Shown one piece after another: positions 1 through 10,114 of a stretch of 64,000 nt of DNA. The stretch covers positions 1 through 64,000 of the forward strand of contig JAUIDN010000008.1 of the NCBI GenBank assembly GCA_030428615.1, in the 5' to 3' direction. The position numbers were made by a program, and so were the translations under genes. The stretch comes from Alphaproteobacteria bacterium. Lineage in GTDB: Bacteria; Pseudomonadota; Alphaproteobacteria; Sphingomonadales; Emcibacteraceae. Every line of letters begins with the position of its first letter. The first letter of the stretch is position 1. The notes below the pieces were generated by a model. That model was not told the origin of the DNA. It made no database searches and saw only the letters and a program-made list of their open reading frames with translations.

Positions 1-1434
1 ATGCGTTCCTTCAAGGAAGCCATCAGGCTGGACCCGGATAATGCCATGGCCTATTGGGGCTGGGCCCTGACCCTTGGCAGAAATCTTAACCTGCCGATGC
101 TTGTGAATTCAATGGAGCAAGCCAATTATGCTATCGGCATGGCAGTATCGCTAAAGGACCGTGTGAGCGAACGTGAAGCCGATTATATTGATGCGCTTGC
201 CGCGCGTTACAGTACTGACCTGTCAATTCCCCGTGAAGTGCTTGATGAAGCCTATGCGGTGGCGATGGAAAAACTGATGAACAAATATCCGGATGATCCG
301 GATGCTGCGGTGCTGTTTGCGGGTGCTGCCATGAACACTCAACCATGGGATTACTGGAACGCGGACGGGACACCCAAGGGCAGAACGGAACAAATTATTG
401 CCGTTCTTGATAAGGTGATTGAAAATCACCCGGATCACGCCGCCGCCCTTCATTATCATATTCATGTGACTGAATCCATGCGTCCGGAACTTGCTGTTGA
501 AAGTGCCGATAACTTGGCACCCCTACTTCCCGGATCTGGCCATCTGGTTCATATGCCTTCCCATATTTTTATGCGCGTTGGCCGTTATCAGGATGCGTAT
601 GATACCAACGTGATTGCCGCGAAAGTGGACGAAGACTACATTACGCAATGTAATGCGCAGGGGCTTTACCCGCTGGCCTATTACCCCCATAACCTTCATT
701 TCCTTGCGTGGTCATCCATGTATACGGGACGCAGCGGAGAATCGCTTGACGCAGCGTGGAAAGTGAAAAACAGAATTGAAGCCGGGTCGCGGACAAATAC
801 ATGGGGCCTTAACGAAACATTCCGTTCACAACCCATATTTGTGATGACAAGATTTGGCATGTGGGAAGACCTTCTTAAGGTTAAGAAGCCGTTTATGCGC
901 GCCCAATTTATGACAGGTGTCTGGCATTATGGCCGAAGCCTAGCGCAACTTCATCTTGGTAATATGGATGAAGCGGAAAAAGAACTGGCATCACTTGGAA
1001 AACTTGTCGATAAACTTAACGAAGGCGCGCCCGGCTATAAGAACTTTGAAGATGTCGGCGGACTTTTAAGTATTGCTGAAAATGTCGCCGCAGGTGAAAT
1101 AGAAGCAAAAAAAGGCAATTTCGACAAAGCGCTTTATCACTTGGGTGCGGCAGTGCGTATGGAAGACAGTCTTGCCTATAACGAGCCACCATCATGGTAT
1201 TTTCCAACCCGTCATATTTTAGGCGCGATCCTTCTTGATGCCGGTCGCCCGGTGGAGGCTGAAGTGGTGTATTGGGAAGACCTGAAACATAATCCCGATA
1301 ACGCTTATTCACTTTACGGAATGTATCAGGCATTGAGCGCACAAAATAAAGAAGCACTGGCCATGGAATTTAAAGCAAAATACGATCAGATGTGGGCCAA
1401 TTCCGATGTCAAGCTTGCCAGTTCCAGGTTCTGA
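1..1434 (+). CDS. TPR-repeat protein, 5'-truncated by the window edge
   Basis: The frame is open from base 1 and the first 477 residues already lie inside a tetratricopeptide repeat (EAIRLDPDNAMAYWGWA), so the true start is probably upstream and the ATG at base 1 is likely internal. Further helix-turn-helix pairs recur along the chain, including YQDAYDTNVIAAK near residue 198 and a C-terminal repeat (LLDAGRPVEAEVVYWEDLKH). No catalytic motif and no membrane segment is visible in the part present. Large soluble TPR proteins of this kind usually act as protein-binding scaffolds, but no partner can be named. The stop codon lies six bases before the proposed start of the next gene, so the two may be co-transcribed. 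Confidence 0.8.
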   Translation: MRSFKEAIRLDPDNAMAYWGWALTLGRNLNLPMLVNSMEQANYAIGMAVSLKDRVSEREADYIDALAARYSTDLSIPREVLDEAYAVAMEKLMNKYPDDPDAAVLFAGAAMNTQPWDYWNADGTPKGRTEQIIAVLDKVIENHPDHAAALHYHIHVTESMRPELAVESADNLAPLLPGSGHLVHMPSHIFMRVGRYQDAYDTNVIAAKVDEDYITQCNAQGLYPLAYYPHNLHFLAWSSMYTGRSGESLDAAWKVKNRIEAGSRTNTWGLNETFRSQPIFVMTRFGMWEDLLKVKKPFMRAQFMTGVWHYGRSLAQLHLGNMDEAEKELASLGKLVDKLNEGAPGYKNFEDVGGLLSIAENVAAGEIEAKKGNFDKALYHLGAAVRMEDSLAYNEPPSWYFPTRHILGAILLDAGRPVEAEVVYWEDLKHNPDNAYSLYGMYQALSAQNKEALAMEFKAKYDQMWANSDVKLASSRF

Positions 1435-1439
1435 TAAAT

Positions 1440-2141
1440 TTGGGAAGTTCGCATCACAGGTTTAAATATTATGATTTGATGATGGCCGCCTTTGTGGTGG
1501 TCCTCATCTGTTCAAATGTGATTGGTCCCGCGAAGCTCGCGACTATTAATATATTCGGTGAAAATTTCATCTACGGGGCAGGGGTTTTATTTTTCCCCCT
1601 GTCCTATGTTTTTGGTGATGTGCTCACGGAAGTGTATGGTTACGCCCGTGCCCGTAAAGTAATCTGGGTCGGTTTCTGCGGTGTTTTCTTCGCCAGCATC
1701 ATGAGCTTCATTATCGTTGAATTGCCGCCAGCTCCGGGATGGGAAGGGCAGGAAGCATATGCCCTTATCTTTGGTCAGGTGCCACGCATTGTACTTGCAT
1801 CGCTTATTGCCTTTTTTGCCGGTGAAATGATTAATGCCTATGTGATGGCACGTATGAAAATTCTGACCCGGGGGAAGCATCTTTGGACGCGTACAATCGG
1901 GTCCACCATTGTCGGGCAGGGAGCAGACAGTCTGATATTTTACCCTGTCGCCTTTTTCGGGATTTGGGAAAATGATATTCTCGTCACTGTGATGTTTTCG
2001 AATTTTTTAATTAAAGTGTCCTGGGAGGCAATCTTAACGCCGATTACCTATAAGATTGTTGGCACACTGAAAAAGGCGGAAGGCGTCGAAATTTTCGATG
2101 ATGATACCGATTTTACGCCTTTCAAGATAGATACTGATTAA
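1440..2141 (+). CDS. Queuosine-precursor transporter, YhhQ/VUT family
   Basis: This is an integral membrane protein of about 233 residues with roughly six hydrophobic segments. It carries the family features CSNVIGPAK near the N terminus, FPLSYVFGDVLTEVYGYARAR, and GADSLIFYPVAF in the second half. YhhQ-type (DUF165) proteins import 7-deazaguanine precursors (preQ0/preQ1) for queuosine modification of tRNA. The frame is open back to a GTG at 1392 inside the preceding gene. The TTG at 1440, six bases after that gene's stop and preceded by an AGG at suitable distance, gives a start just before the conserved YYDLMMAAF segment. The ATG at 1479 is another candidate. Confidence 0.85.
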   Translation: MGSSHHRFKYYDLMMAAFVVVLICSNVIGPAKLATINIFGENFIYGAGVLFFPLSYVFGDVLTEVYGYARARKVIWVGFCGVFFASIMSFIIVELPPAPGWEGQEAYALIFGQVPRIVLASLIAFFAGEMINAYVMARMKILTRGKHLWTRTIGSTIVGQGADSLIFYPVAFFGIWENDILVTVMFSNFLIKVSWEAILTPITYKIVGTLKKAEGVEIFDDDTDFTPFKIDTD

Positions 2142-2168
2142 ACAGCTTATCGTCAAATCCCTTCAGGA

Positions 2169-2576
2169 TTATTCTTCCTGCTCGCGTTTTATATATACTT
2201 CAAAAGTTCCAAGACCGCATGTCGCACCGGCGGAAATCGGCGTAGCCGTTAAAACCGTGATGGTATCCACGTTGCATAATTGGCCTACTGTGACCCTGTA
2301 TGAAAACCTGTCTTCAACTGCAAGTCGGGGGCAGCGGTGCGGTAGGGTATTGAGGTATGCTTCGCCGCCACGTAATTCGAACAGGATATGTTGGTTGTCA
2401 ATAACTTTGGTTCTTCGGATATCGTTAACCCGCACGCATTTTTTTGTGGTGCCGGTCGCCTGATATTCCTCAAGCGCTTTGGCGAGCGCATCTTCGTTTT
2501 GGCCACCTGCGAAAGCCAGTGAATGTTGAAGGATGATAGTTGCTAACAAGGAAACGAACAGAGTGAAATATTTCAT
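2169..2576 (-). CDS. Small secreted protein, DUF6491-like
   Basis: This 135-residue protein has a clear Sec signal peptide (hydrophobic residues about 3-22, ending LAFA). The mature part has the pattern KKCVRVNDIRRTKVIDNQHILFELRGGEAYLNTL, then a second Cys in HRCPRL and later Cys residues (QLCNVD, ATCGLG). This spacing resembles the DUF6491 family, whose function is not known. A good AGGA ribosome-binding site lies nine bases before the ATG. It is convergent with the transporter gene and followed on its own side by xth. Four cysteines in an exported protein suggest disulfides, which is an inference. Confidence 0.6.
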   Translation of the reverse strand: MKYFTLFVSLLATIILQHSLAFAGGQNEDALAKALEEYQATGTTKKCVRVNDIRRTKVIDNQHILFELRGGEAYLNTLPHRCPRLAVEDRFSYRVTVGQLCNVDTITVLTATPISAGATCGLGTFEVYIKREQEE

Positions 2577-2650
2577 AGTTATTCCTAATAGTGCCTTAAA
2601 ACACCAGTATACACCATTTCGTAATAAAATTGAATATACGGAATTTGACC

Positions 2651-3421
2651 CTAAATATTCAGTTCACACCAGATGGGAGTGTGGTCGGAGGGCCTTTCTT
2701 TCGCCCGTGGTGTGCGGTCAATATTGCATTTCAGAAGCTTATCTGCCGCTGTCGGGCTAAGCAGTAAATGATCAATTCTTAAACCGTTATCTTTTTGCCA
2801 GGCGCCGGCCTGATAATCCCAATATGTGTAATCATGTCCGCTTGGGTGAAAGACGCGAAGGGCATCCGTAAGACCAAGATTGATCATAGTATAATACCGG
2901 TCAATGGATTCAGGTTGACATAACGCATCATTTTCGAACTTCTCCATATCGTAACAGTCTTCGTCCTTCGGACAGACGTTATAATCACCACCGAGCACAA
3001 AATCTTCTTCCGTTTTCAACAGTTCTTTGGCGTGGACAATCAGCCGGTCCATCCACTTCAGTTTATAGTCAAATTTTGGGCCCGGAACCGGGTTGCCGTT
3101 TGGCAGATAAATTGAGCTTACACGAACAGTGTTCACCGTCGCTTCGATATAGCGTGCCTGATCGTCGTCTTTGTCGCCCGGAAGGCCGCGCATGACATCC
3201 TCAATCGGGTGTTTTGAAAGAATAGCAACGCCGTTATAACTTTTTTGGCCGTGGACTTCGACGTTATAACCAAGGTCCTCGATTTCCGTGTGGGGGAAAT
3301 TTTCATCTATACATTTCAACTCCTGTAAAAGCGCGACATCCGGTTTGAATTCTTCAAGCCAATCCGTAACCCGGGGAAGCCTTGCTTTAATCGAGTTCAC
3401 ATTCCAGGAAGCTATTTTCAT
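2651..3421 (-). CDS. xth: Exodeoxyribonuclease III (AP endonuclease)
   Basis: This 256-residue enzyme belongs to the exonuclease-endonuclease-phosphatase superfamily. It cleaves DNA 5' of abasic sites and degrades 3' ends in base-excision repair. The family landmarks are present in order: MKIASWNVNSIKARL at the N terminus, QELKC with the metal-binding Glu, GGDYNVCP with the Asp/Asn pair, and the C-terminal SDHTPIW with the catalytic His. The frame extends 12 codons upstream, but MKIASWNVN is the usual family start. That start lies only 5 bp after the erpA stop, so the two genes form an operon. Confidence 0.95.
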   Translation of the reverse strand: MKIASWNVNSIKARLPRVTDWLEEFKPDVALLQELKCIDENFPHTEIEDLGYNVEVHGQKSYNGVAILSKHPIEDVMRGLPGDKDDDQARYIEATVNTVRVSSIYLPNGNPVPGPKFDYKLKWMDRLIVHAKELLKTEEDFVLGGDYNVCPKDEDCYDMEKFENDALCQPESIDRYYTMINLGLTDALRVFHPSGHDYTYWDYQAGAWQKDNGLRIDHLLLSPTAADKLLKCNIDRTPRAKERPSDHTPIWCELNI

Positions 3422-3426
3422 AAAGA

Positions 3427-3768
3427 TTATACCGCGAAAGAAGAACCACAACCGCATGAAGCAGTTGCATTTGGATTTTTTACAACAAACATTGAACCTG
3501 CTAGCTCTTCTGTGAAATCCACTTCTGATCCCGTCAGATACATAATCGACAGACCATCCACGAGCATCGTTGCCCCATCCCGCTCAACAACAAGATCATC
3601 GTCTTTTGCATCTTCAACGAGCGCAAAATCATACTGGAAGCCGCTGCATCCACCACCGTTGATGGAAATACGGAATTTTAGATTGTTATTACCCTGGCTC
3701 TCCACAAGCGCGTTAATGCGTTTTGCGGCATTAGCGCTTAAGGTTACGGGCGAATTATCATTTGTCAT
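3427..3768 (-). CDS. erpA: Iron-sulfur cluster insertion protein, ErpA/IscA family
   Basis: This A-type Fe-S carrier of 113 residues delivers clusters to apoproteins. It has the three conserved cysteines of the family, one in NGGGCSGFQYDF and two in the C-terminal ASCGCGSSF. The longer open frame adds 14 residues, but the ATG of MTNDNSPVTLS has an AGGA nine bases upstream and gives the usual length. It is the promoter-proximal gene of an erpA-xth operon transcribed away from dgt. The 130-bp divergent gap must hold both promoters. ErpA is used instead of IscA because no isc genes adjoin, and that choice is less certain than the family. Confidence 0.9.
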   Translation of the reverse strand: MTNDNSPVTLSANAAKRINALVESQGNNNLKFRISINGGGCSGFQYDFALVEDAKDDDLVVERDGATMLVDGLSIMYLTGSEVDFTEELAGSMFVVKNPNATASCGCGSSFAV

Positions 3769-3898
3769 ACTTACATATCCTGAGTAACCACCCTCTAATG
3801 GGGTTTTCATATTAAATGTATGTTATATGATTGAATTGTCAATACCAAGCCTATGATATAAACATATGCTTCAACTTTTTTTATTATGCGATTATTAT

Positions 3899-5098
3899 AT
3901 GTCAGATTTTAGAATTTTTTCATCGCGGCCAAATTATGCGCCTTATGCCCTTATCCCGGAACAAACGAGGGGGCGGCTCCATGATGAAAAAAATACGTCT
4001 AATCGCTCCGCATATCAGCGCGACCGGGACCGCATTATTCATTCCGGCGCTTTCCGTCGGTTAAAGCATAAAACGCAGGTTTTCGTCCACCATGTCGGCG
4101 ACTATTACCGTACGCGTCTAACACATTCAATTGAAGTGGCGCAAATCGGCCGGAGCATCGCCCGCGCGCTTGGGTTAAACGAAGATGTGACCGAAGCATT
4201 GGCGCTTGCCCATGATTTTGGTCACACGCCATTTGGTCATGCGGGGGAAGAAGCCCTTGATGACCTCATGAAGCCCTATAAGGGGTTTGACCATAATGCG
4301 CAGTCATTAAGGGTCGTTACCAAGCTTGAAAACAGATATGCGAGCTTTTCGGGCTTAAATCTGACCTGGGATACACTGGAGGGTCTGGCAAAACATAATG
4401 GCCCGCTGTGCGAAAAGGGGGATTTTAGCGACATTCATGTTAATTTCCGGGAATATAATGATGAACATGATCTGGAACTTCACACATTTGCCAGTGCGGA
4501 GGCACAGGTTGCGGCGATAGCAGATGATATTGCCTATAACAGCCATGATGTTGCCGATGGCATCAGAGCGGGATTGATCGATTTTGATCAGTTCTCAAGT
4601 GTCCCGCTGGTGCATAATAATGTGGTTCATGTGCATGATAAATATGGAACCCTTGACGCGAGCCGTGAACAGCACGAGGTAATCCGCAGAATTATCGGTC
4701 AGATGATAAATGATGTTATAAAAACCAGTGAGAAAAACCTGATGGATATGAAGCCGGAAAGCGCTGACGATATTCGCGGTGCCGGTAAAATAACAATTGA
4801 ATTTTCCGATGATATGAGAAATCAAGATAAAACATTGAAAAAGTTTCTAATGCGGAATATGTATCGACACTATAAAGTAAACCGCATGTCGAGCAAGGCC
4901 AGAAGAGTTGTCACAGAGCTTTTCAACCTTTACCTTTCAGAGACCGACGTTTTACCAACAGAATGGCAACAAGTCATTGAAGGAGCAACAGAAATGGAAA
5001 AAGCCAGATTGGTAGCCGATTTTATTGCCGGCATGACGGATCGGTTTGCTTTGCTCGAACATAAAAGGTTATTTGATACATCAACGTTTGAATTATGA
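3899..5098 (+). CDS. dgt: dGTP triphosphohydrolase-like protein (HD domain)
   Basis: This protein of 399 residues belongs to the dGTPase family, which removes triphosphate from deoxynucleotides and shapes dNTP pools. The HD metal site is intact: THSIEVAQ supplies the first His, [17 protein letters not shown] supplies the His-Asp, and [18 protein letters not shown] supplies the distal Asp. The [15 protein letters not shown] segment before it is typical of this family. The ATG at 3899 (MSDFRIFSS) is preferred over 3866, which adds a hydrophobic stretch not expected in a cytosolic enzyme. The stop overlaps the argS start (ATGA), so the two are translationally coupled. Confidence 0.93.
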   Translation: MSDFRIFSSRPNYAPYALIPEQTRGRLHDEKNTSNRSAYQRDRDRIIHSGAFRRLKHKTQVFVHHVGDYYRTRLTHSIEVAQIGRSIARALGLNEDVTEALALAHDFGHTPFGHAGEEALDDLMKPYKGFDHNAQSLRVVTKLENRYASFSGLNLTWDTLEGLAKHNGPLCEKGDFSDIHVNFREYNDEHDLELHTFASAEAQVAAIADDIAYNSHDVADGIRAGLIDFDQFSSVPLVHNNVVHVHDKYGTLDASREQHEVIRRIIGQMINDVIKTSEKNLMDMKPESADDIRGAGKITIEFSDDMRNQDKTLKKFLMRNMYRHYKVNRMSSKARRVVTELFNLYLSETDVLPTEWQQVIEGATEMEKARLVADFIAGMTDRFALLEHKRLFDTSTFEL

Positions 5099-6846
5099 AT
5101 ATATTTAAAAATTTTCAAAATAGCATCCGGGACATAATTTTGTCTTTGGGTGACAGTGGTAAATTACCATCGGATATGGATTTGGCTGCAATTACCGCAG
5201 AACCACCACGGGACCCAAGCCACGGGGATATTGCCACGAATGCTGCGATGGTGCTTGTCAAGCAGGCAAAAATGAAACCCCGCGACATAGCGGAACTGAT
5301 TGCATCGGACCTTCGTAAAATTGAAACGGTTGAGCAAGTTGATATTGCGGGTCCAGGGTTTATAAATATCCGTTTAAAAATGGCTTCTTTTCAAAATGAA
5401 GTCAGATCCATTATTGAACGCGGCATTGATTATGGTCGCAGTGAACTTGGCGGCGGAGAGAAAGTCAACGTTGAATATGTATCTGTAAATCCCACTGGGC
5501 CGCTTCATGTCGGCCATTGTCGCGGTGCAGTGTTTGGTGATGCGCTAGCAACCTTGCTTGATTATGTCGGTTATGATGTGACAAGGGAATATTACATTAA
5601 TGATGCGGGCGGACAAATCGATGTGTTGGCGCGCTCCACTTATCTTCGGTATCTGGAAGCGCTGGGCGAAGAAATTAGTGAAATCCCGGAAGGGCTCTAT
5701 CCCGGAAAATATTTAATTCCTGTTGGCGAGGCGCTTGCCGCCAGAGATGGCGATGAATGGAAAGATAAACCGGAAAGCGAATGGCTTTATCCGGTTCGCA
5801 AATTTGCGACGGATGCGATGATGGATCTGATCCGTGAAGATTTAAAAACGCTTGATATTCAGCATGACGTGTTTTTTTCCGAACTGACGCTTCATGAAAA
5901 CGGTGGTATCCAAAAGGGGTTGGAGCAGCTTGAAGAAAAGGGGCTGATCTACACCGGCGTGCTTGAGCCACCAAAGGGCAAATTGCCCGATGATTGGGAA
6001 GAGCGCCCGCAAACGCTCTTTAAATCAACACTATTTGGTGATGATGTTGACCGGGCGCTGAAGAAATCTGATGGGGCATGGACATATTTTGCGGCTGATG
6101 TTGCCTATCATAAGAACAAGGCTGACCGCGGGTTTAACATGATGATTGATGTCTGGGGGGCCGATCATGGGGGATATGTGAAGCGGGTACAATCCGTTGT
6201 TACGGCACTCACGGACGGAAAGGCGGAACTCGACGTGCGCCTTTGCCAAATGGTGAAGCTGCTACGGAATGGTGAACCCATCAAAATGTCAAAACGGTCA
6301 GGCAATTTTATCACACTGCGTGACATTGTCGAGGAAGTCGGCAAAGACGTGGTTCGGTTCATCATGCTGACCCGTAAAAATGATGCATCACTGGATTTTG
6401 ATTTCGCACGTGTTACAGAACAATCGAAAGACAATCCGGTATTTTATGTTCAATATGGTCATGCACGTGTGTTTTCAGTGTTTAAAAAAGCAAAGGAAGC
6501 GTTTTCAAACATTGATGTTTCGGATGCATCACTGAAGAAAGCTAATCTGAGCCTGCTAACCGATGAAAGTGAACTTCAGTTAATCAAGACAATGGTAAAC
6601 TGGCCACGTGTTGTCGAAAGTGCGGCGCTTGCTCATGAACCACACAGAATTTCATACTATTTATATGATCTTGCATCTGAATTCCATGCGTTATGGAATA
6701 AAGGGAATGACAGGGTTGATCTGCGCTTTATAATTGATGATAATGAAGAAATTACGCTCAGCCGACTGGCGATGATAAAAGCATTTTCAAAAATTATCGC
6801 GTCAGGGCTTCATATCCTTGGCGTTGAGCCGCTGAATGAAATGTAA
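5095..6846 (+). CDS. argS: Arginyl-tRNA synthetase
   Basis: This is a class I aminoacyl-tRNA synthetase of 583 residues that charges tRNA-Arg. The N-terminal additional domain is followed by the HIGH-type signature in [15 protein letters not shown] (around residue 138). The KMSKS-type loop is [10 protein letters not shown] (around residue 397), and a C-terminal DALR anticodon-binding domain ends the protein. The size is normal for the family. It overlaps dgt by four bases and is followed after 23 bp by the SPOR-domain gene, an order common in alphaproteobacteria. Confidence 0.97.
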   Translation: MNIFKNFQNSIRDIILSLGDSGKLPSDMDLAAITAEPPRDPSHGDIATNAAMVLVKQAKMKPRDIAELIASDLRKIETVEQVDIAGPGFINIRLKMASFQNEVRSIIERGIDYGRSELGGGEKVNVEYVSVNPTGPLHVGHCRGAVFGDALATLLDYVGYDVTREYYINDAGGQIDVLARSTYLRYLEALGEEISEIPEGLYPGKYLIPVGEALAARDGDEWKDKPESEWLYPVRKFATDAMMDLIREDLKTLDIQHDVFFSELTLHENGGIQKGLEQLEEKGLIYTGVLEPPKGKLPDDWEERPQTLFKSTLFGDDVDRALKKSDGAWTYFAADVAYHKNKADRGFNMMIDVWGADHGGYVKRVQSVVTALTDGKAELDVRLCQMVKLLRNGEPIKMSKRSGNFITLRDIVEEVGKDVVRFIMLTRKNDASLDFDFARVTEQSKDNPVFYVQYGHARVFSVFKKAKEAFSNIDVSDASLKKANLSLLTDESELQLIKTMVNWPRVVESAALAHEPHRISYYLYDLASEFHALWNKGNDRVDLRFIIDDNEEITLSRLAMIKAFSKIIASGLHILGVEPLNEM

Positions 6847-6869
6847 TTGAAATAGTAGGGGCATATATT

Positions 6870-7583
6870 TTGGCCAAAAAGAATTCTGATAACGCCTCAT
6901 GGCTTCGGCCACTTCCCGCGGATTTTGCGAAAGATGGCATGTCCTCAAAAAAACGCTTGATATTTTCGGCGTTGACGGTCGTCGTTCTCGCCGGTTTCAG
7001 TGTTCTTATCTGGTTAAGCTATACATCGGAAGGTGAAGAACTCGGGCCGGTACCTGTTGTCCGCGCTGATAATTCTGTTGTGAAGAAAAAACCGGACGAA
7101 CCAGGCGGAAAGGAAATCCCGTTTCAGGATAAGGAAGTATTTTCAAGAGTTGATAATCTTCCAGCCGAGGAAGAGAATATCATTGCTTCTAGCGCGGAAA
7201 TTCCACTGAAAAGACCGGTGGCGGAAGATATTCCGCAACCCGCGGAAGAAACTGAAGCTAAAGATTTAGAAACTGAAGCTGCAGAAGTGGCTGAAAAAAT
7301 TACACCCGCAGCGCCACCCCCGCCGCCGGTAGTTAAGGCAACGTCAGGCGATTATATGATACAAATTGGTGCTTACTCTACCAGGGAATCTGCCCAAAAA
7401 GCATGGGCTATGGCTTACAAGGATCATGCTGATGTCGTTGGCAGCCTTGAGCCTGAGTATGTATTGTCCAAGTCACTGTATGTCGTTCGGGGAGGGATGA
7501 TTAACTCCCGCGAGGAGGCTGATAATATATGTACGGCTCTTAAGAAAAAGAAGCAGGGCTGTTTCGTGGTGGTTGCCAAATAA
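6870..7583 (+). CDS. SPOR-domain membrane protein
   Basis: This 237-residue protein starts at TTG with a TAGGGG ribosome-binding site eight bases upstream. A single transmembrane helix (about residues 30-49) follows a short cytoplasmic N terminus. A Pro/Glu-rich periplasmic linker then leads to a C-terminal SPOR domain from about residue 157 (YMIQIGAYSTRESAQKAW). SPOR domains bind denuded septal peptidoglycan, so a division or cell-wall role is likely. The stop is one base from the ATG of nagZ, a cell-wall recycling enzyme, which fits that role. Confidence 0.85.
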   Translation: MAKKNSDNASWLRPLPADFAKDGMSSKKRLIFSALTVVVLAGFSVLIWLSYTSEGEELGPVPVVRADNSVVKKKPDEPGGKEIPFQDKEVFSRVDNLPAEEENIIASSAEIPLKRPVAEDIPQPAEETEAKDLETEAAEVAEKITPAAPPPPPVVKATSGDYMIQIGAYSTRESAQKAWAMAYKDHADVVGSLEPEYVLSKSLYVVRGGMINSREEADNICTALKKKKQGCFVVVAK

Positions 7584-7584
7584 A

Positions 7585-8598
7585 ATGTATCATCCAGTTA
7601 TTACAGACGTAGAGGGGCTTGAAATGAGTGCCGATGAAAAGGCACTATTTCAGGAATATAGACCTTTCGGGTTTATACTCTTTCAAAGAAACTGTGATAA
7701 TCCTGCTCAGGTTCGCGCCTTGACCGATCAGATGCGTGAATATGCTGCAAATGATGATGCGCCGATATTGATCGATCAGGAAGGTGGACGGGTTGCCCGT
7801 CTTCGCCCGCCGCATTGGAAAAAGTATCCTGCGGCGCGTACCTATTCGCTTCTTTACGAAGACAATCCCGACCTTGCAACGGCGGCAGTTCAGGTTCACT
7901 CAAGCCTGATGGCATCGGATTTAGTAAATTTGGGAATTAATGTCGATTGTTATCCGGTAGTGGATATTTTTTATGATGGTGCCGATAAAGTGGTTGGTGA
8001 CCGGGCATATGGAGACCGTACAACAAAGGTTACTGTTCTGGCCCGTGCTGCTGCGGAAGGAATGATAGCGGGCGGTGTGGTTCCCGTTATGAAGCATATA
8101 CCAGGGCATGGTCGCGCAGATGTGGACAGTCATCTATCATTACCTGTTGTCGATGCACCAATTGAAGAATTAAAAAAAACGGACTTTGTACCGTTTCATG
8201 ATCTGAATGATTTGCCATGTGCGATGACGGCTCATGTGATCTACAGTGCGGTTGACAAAAAGAAGTGTGCGACGATTTCAAAAAAAGTGATTAAAAATAT
8301 TATCCGCAAAGAAATCGGCTTTAACGGAGTTCTTTTTTCAGACGACCTGAGCATGAAAGCGTTAAGCGAAAGTCCGGCCCAAAATGCGCTTGATGCGCTT
8401 GCCGCGGGGTGTGATCTGGCGCTTCATTGTAATGGATCGCTTGATGAGCGGCGGGCTGTTCTGGAAAGCACTACGCACTTAAAGCTTGATAAAGAAAACA
8501 GGTTATCGGGCACATTCAGGCAAAAAAGATCACCAAGAGACATCGATAATGAGAAACTATATGCCTGGCTTCTGGATGTTACCAAGGGATATGAATAA
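7585..8598 (+). CDS. nagZ: Beta-N-acetylhexosaminidase NagZ
   Basis: This glycoside hydrolase family 3 enzyme of 337 residues releases GlcNAc from anhydro-muropeptides in peptidoglycan recycling in the cytoplasm. The hallmark KHIPGHGRADVDSH motif contains the catalytic-loop His and the conserved Asp. DQEGGRVARLRPP lies near the N terminus, and the predicted nucleophile Asp is in GVLFSDDLSMKAL. An in-frame TTG four codons upstream overlaps the SPOR gene, but the ATG directly after that gene's stop is the simpler start. It is followed four bases later by the M50 peptidase. Confidence 0.95.
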   Translation: MYHPVITDVEGLEMSADEKALFQEYRPFGFILFQRNCDNPAQVRALTDQMREYAANDDAPILIDQEGGRVARLRPPHWKKYPAARTYSLLYEDNPDLATAAVQVHSSLMASDLVNLGINVDCYPVVDIFYDGADKVVGDRAYGDRTTKVTVLARAAAEGMIAGGVVPVMKHIPGHGRADVDSHLSLPVVDAPIEELKKTDFVPFHDLNDLPCAMTAHVIYSAVDKKKCATISKKVIKNIIRKEIGFNGVLFSDDLSMKALSESPAQNALDALAAGCDLALHCNGSLDERRAVLESTTHLKLDKENRLSGTFRQKRSPRDIDNEKLYAWLLDVTKGYE

Positions 8599-8601
8599 CA
8601 A

Positions 8602-9282
8602 ATGGCTGATTTTATTCAAACAATTACCGTCTGGGCGCTGCCGCTTCTGTTTGCGATAACCCTGCATGAAGCCGCCCACGGGTGGGTTGCCTGGAAGTTG
8701 GGTGATAATACAGCCAAGATGCAGGGAAGGGTGAGTTTTAACCCCGCCGTTCATATTGATCCGTTCGGAACCATTTTGTTGCCGTTGATTTTGCTCCTGT
8801 CCGGAACGGGATTTCTGTTTGGTTATGCCAAACCGGTACCGGTAAATTTCAACAGGCTTAAAAACCCTCGGCGTGACTCCGTTTTGGTAGCGCTTGCGGG
8901 GCCCGCAGCAAACATTCTTCTTATCATTCTTGCGGTGATCATGTTTTATTTTGCCGGTATTTTACCCGCCTTTGCGCAGGAATGGTACGTCACCAATTTG
9001 ATTAATATGGTCCTGATAAATGCCATTCTAGCGGTGTTTAATATGCTGCCTATCCCGCCGCTTGACGGAGGGCGCGTAGCAGTCGGCATCCTTCCTTATC
9101 CGCTTTCGCTCTACCTTGCGCGGCTTGAGCCATATGGTATGCTGATCATCATTGGCTTGATTTTCATAATTCCGATGGCTGGCGGGTATTTGGGAATGGA
9201 TTTAAATATTCTTTGGTATATTATGAGACCGGTAATTGACTTTATAACAGGATTGGCTTTTTCCAGTTTGCCCATGGCTTAA
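8602..9282 (+). CDS. Site-2 protease family (M50) membrane metallopeptidase
   Basis: This 226-residue multi-pass membrane protein has the zinc motif HEAAH within FAITLHEAAHGWVAWKLGD near the N terminus. The third ligand lies in FNMLPIPPLDGGRVAV near residue 150. Both are the signature of compact S2P/rhomboid-unrelated intramembrane peptidases such as YwhC. No PDZ domain is present. The substrate is not known. The gene lies between nagZ and scpA with gaps of 3 and 1 bp, so it is part of the same operon, as in many alphaproteobacteria. Confidence 0.9.
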   Translation: MADFIQTITVWALPLLFAITLHEAAHGWVAWKLGDNTAKMQGRVSFNPAVHIDPFGTILLPLILLLSGTGFLFGYAKPVPVNFNRLKNPRRDSVLVALAGPAANILLIILAVIMFYFAGILPAFAQEWYVTNLINMVLINAILAVFNMLPIPPLDGGRVAVGILPYPLSLYLARLEPYGMLIIIGLIFIIPMAGGYLGMDLNILWYIMRPVIDFITGLAFSSLPMA

Positions 9283-9283
9283 T

Positions 9284-10114
9284 ATGAATGATTTAATCGA
9301 TAACGATATTGATGAGTTTGAAATGCCGGACCCACGGTTGGTCCGTTCTGATGATATCGGCGATGATGAACGGCTGATCGTTGATATCGAGGGCTTTGAA
9401 GGGCCGCTTGACGTCCTTCTCGCACTCTCTCGGACACAGAAGGTTGACCTTAAAAGGATTTCGATCCTGGAACTGGTTAAGCAGTATCTGGAATTTGTAA
9501 ATAAGGCCCGTGCGCTACGTCTTGAACTGGCGGCTGATTATCTTGTGATGGCGGCGTGGCTTGCCTATCTGAAGTCACGGCTGTTACTTCCGGAAGAAGA
9601 TAACGAAGACGAGCTGTCGGCGGAGGAACTGGCCGCGCGCCTTACTTACCAGCTTGAACGTCTTAACGCAATCCGAGAACGGGCGGCGATATTGATGTCA
9701 CGAAATCAGATAGGGCGCGATATATTTCCGCGGGGGGCACCGGAACCGGTGATAGTTACGCGCCATCATACATATGAGCTTAGTATCTATGAACTTTTAA
9801 AAGCGTATGCTGAACATAAAACACGTGAGGCTGTCGCCGACATCAGAATTCACAAACGCGCTGTTTATACGCTGGATCAGGCAATTGACAGACTTTCTGA
9901 CATGTTGGGCCTGGCGCTTGACTGGACTGATCTTGAACAGTTCTTACCCCAGAACATTAAAGACCAACAAATGGCGAAATCGATCAAGGCAAGTATGTTC
10001 AGCGCGTCCCTGGAGATGGCGAAAATGGGAAAAGCCGATCTGGTGCAAAAGCAGATATTCGGCCCGCTTTTTATCCGTGGCAGAAAACAGGAAGAAGAGG
10101 AAGACAATGGATAA
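9284..10114 (+). CDS. scpA: Segregation and condensation protein A
   Basis: This 276-residue kleisin subunit bridges the two heads of SMC for chromosome compaction. The N-terminal motif GFEGPLDVLLALSRTQKVDL is diagnostic. The central AADYLVMAAWLAYLKSRLLLP and the C-terminal winged-helix region follow. An acidic segment (EEDNEDELSAEE) separates the domains, as is usual. Its end overlaps scpB by 8 bp, which fits co-translation of complex partners. Confidence 0.95.
   Translation: MNDLIDNDIDEFEMPDPRLVRSDDIGDDERLIVDIEGFEGPLDVLLALSRTQKVDLKRISILELVKQYLEFVNKARALRLELAADYLVMAAWLAYLKSRLLLPEEDNEDELSAEELAARLTYQLERLNAIRERAAILMSRNQIGRDIFPRGAPEPVIVTRHHTYELSIYELLKAYAEHKTREAVADIRIHKRAVYTLDQAIDRLSDMLGLALDWTDLEQFLPQNIKDQQMAKSIKASMFSASLEMAKMGKADLVQKQIFGPLFIRGRKQEEEEDNG

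Noticed and set aside
9807-10106. N-terminal extension of scpB
   Set aside because: It is an alternative frame of scpA, is Arg/Trp-rich, and has no resemblance to ScpB; the ATG at 10107 gives the normal length.
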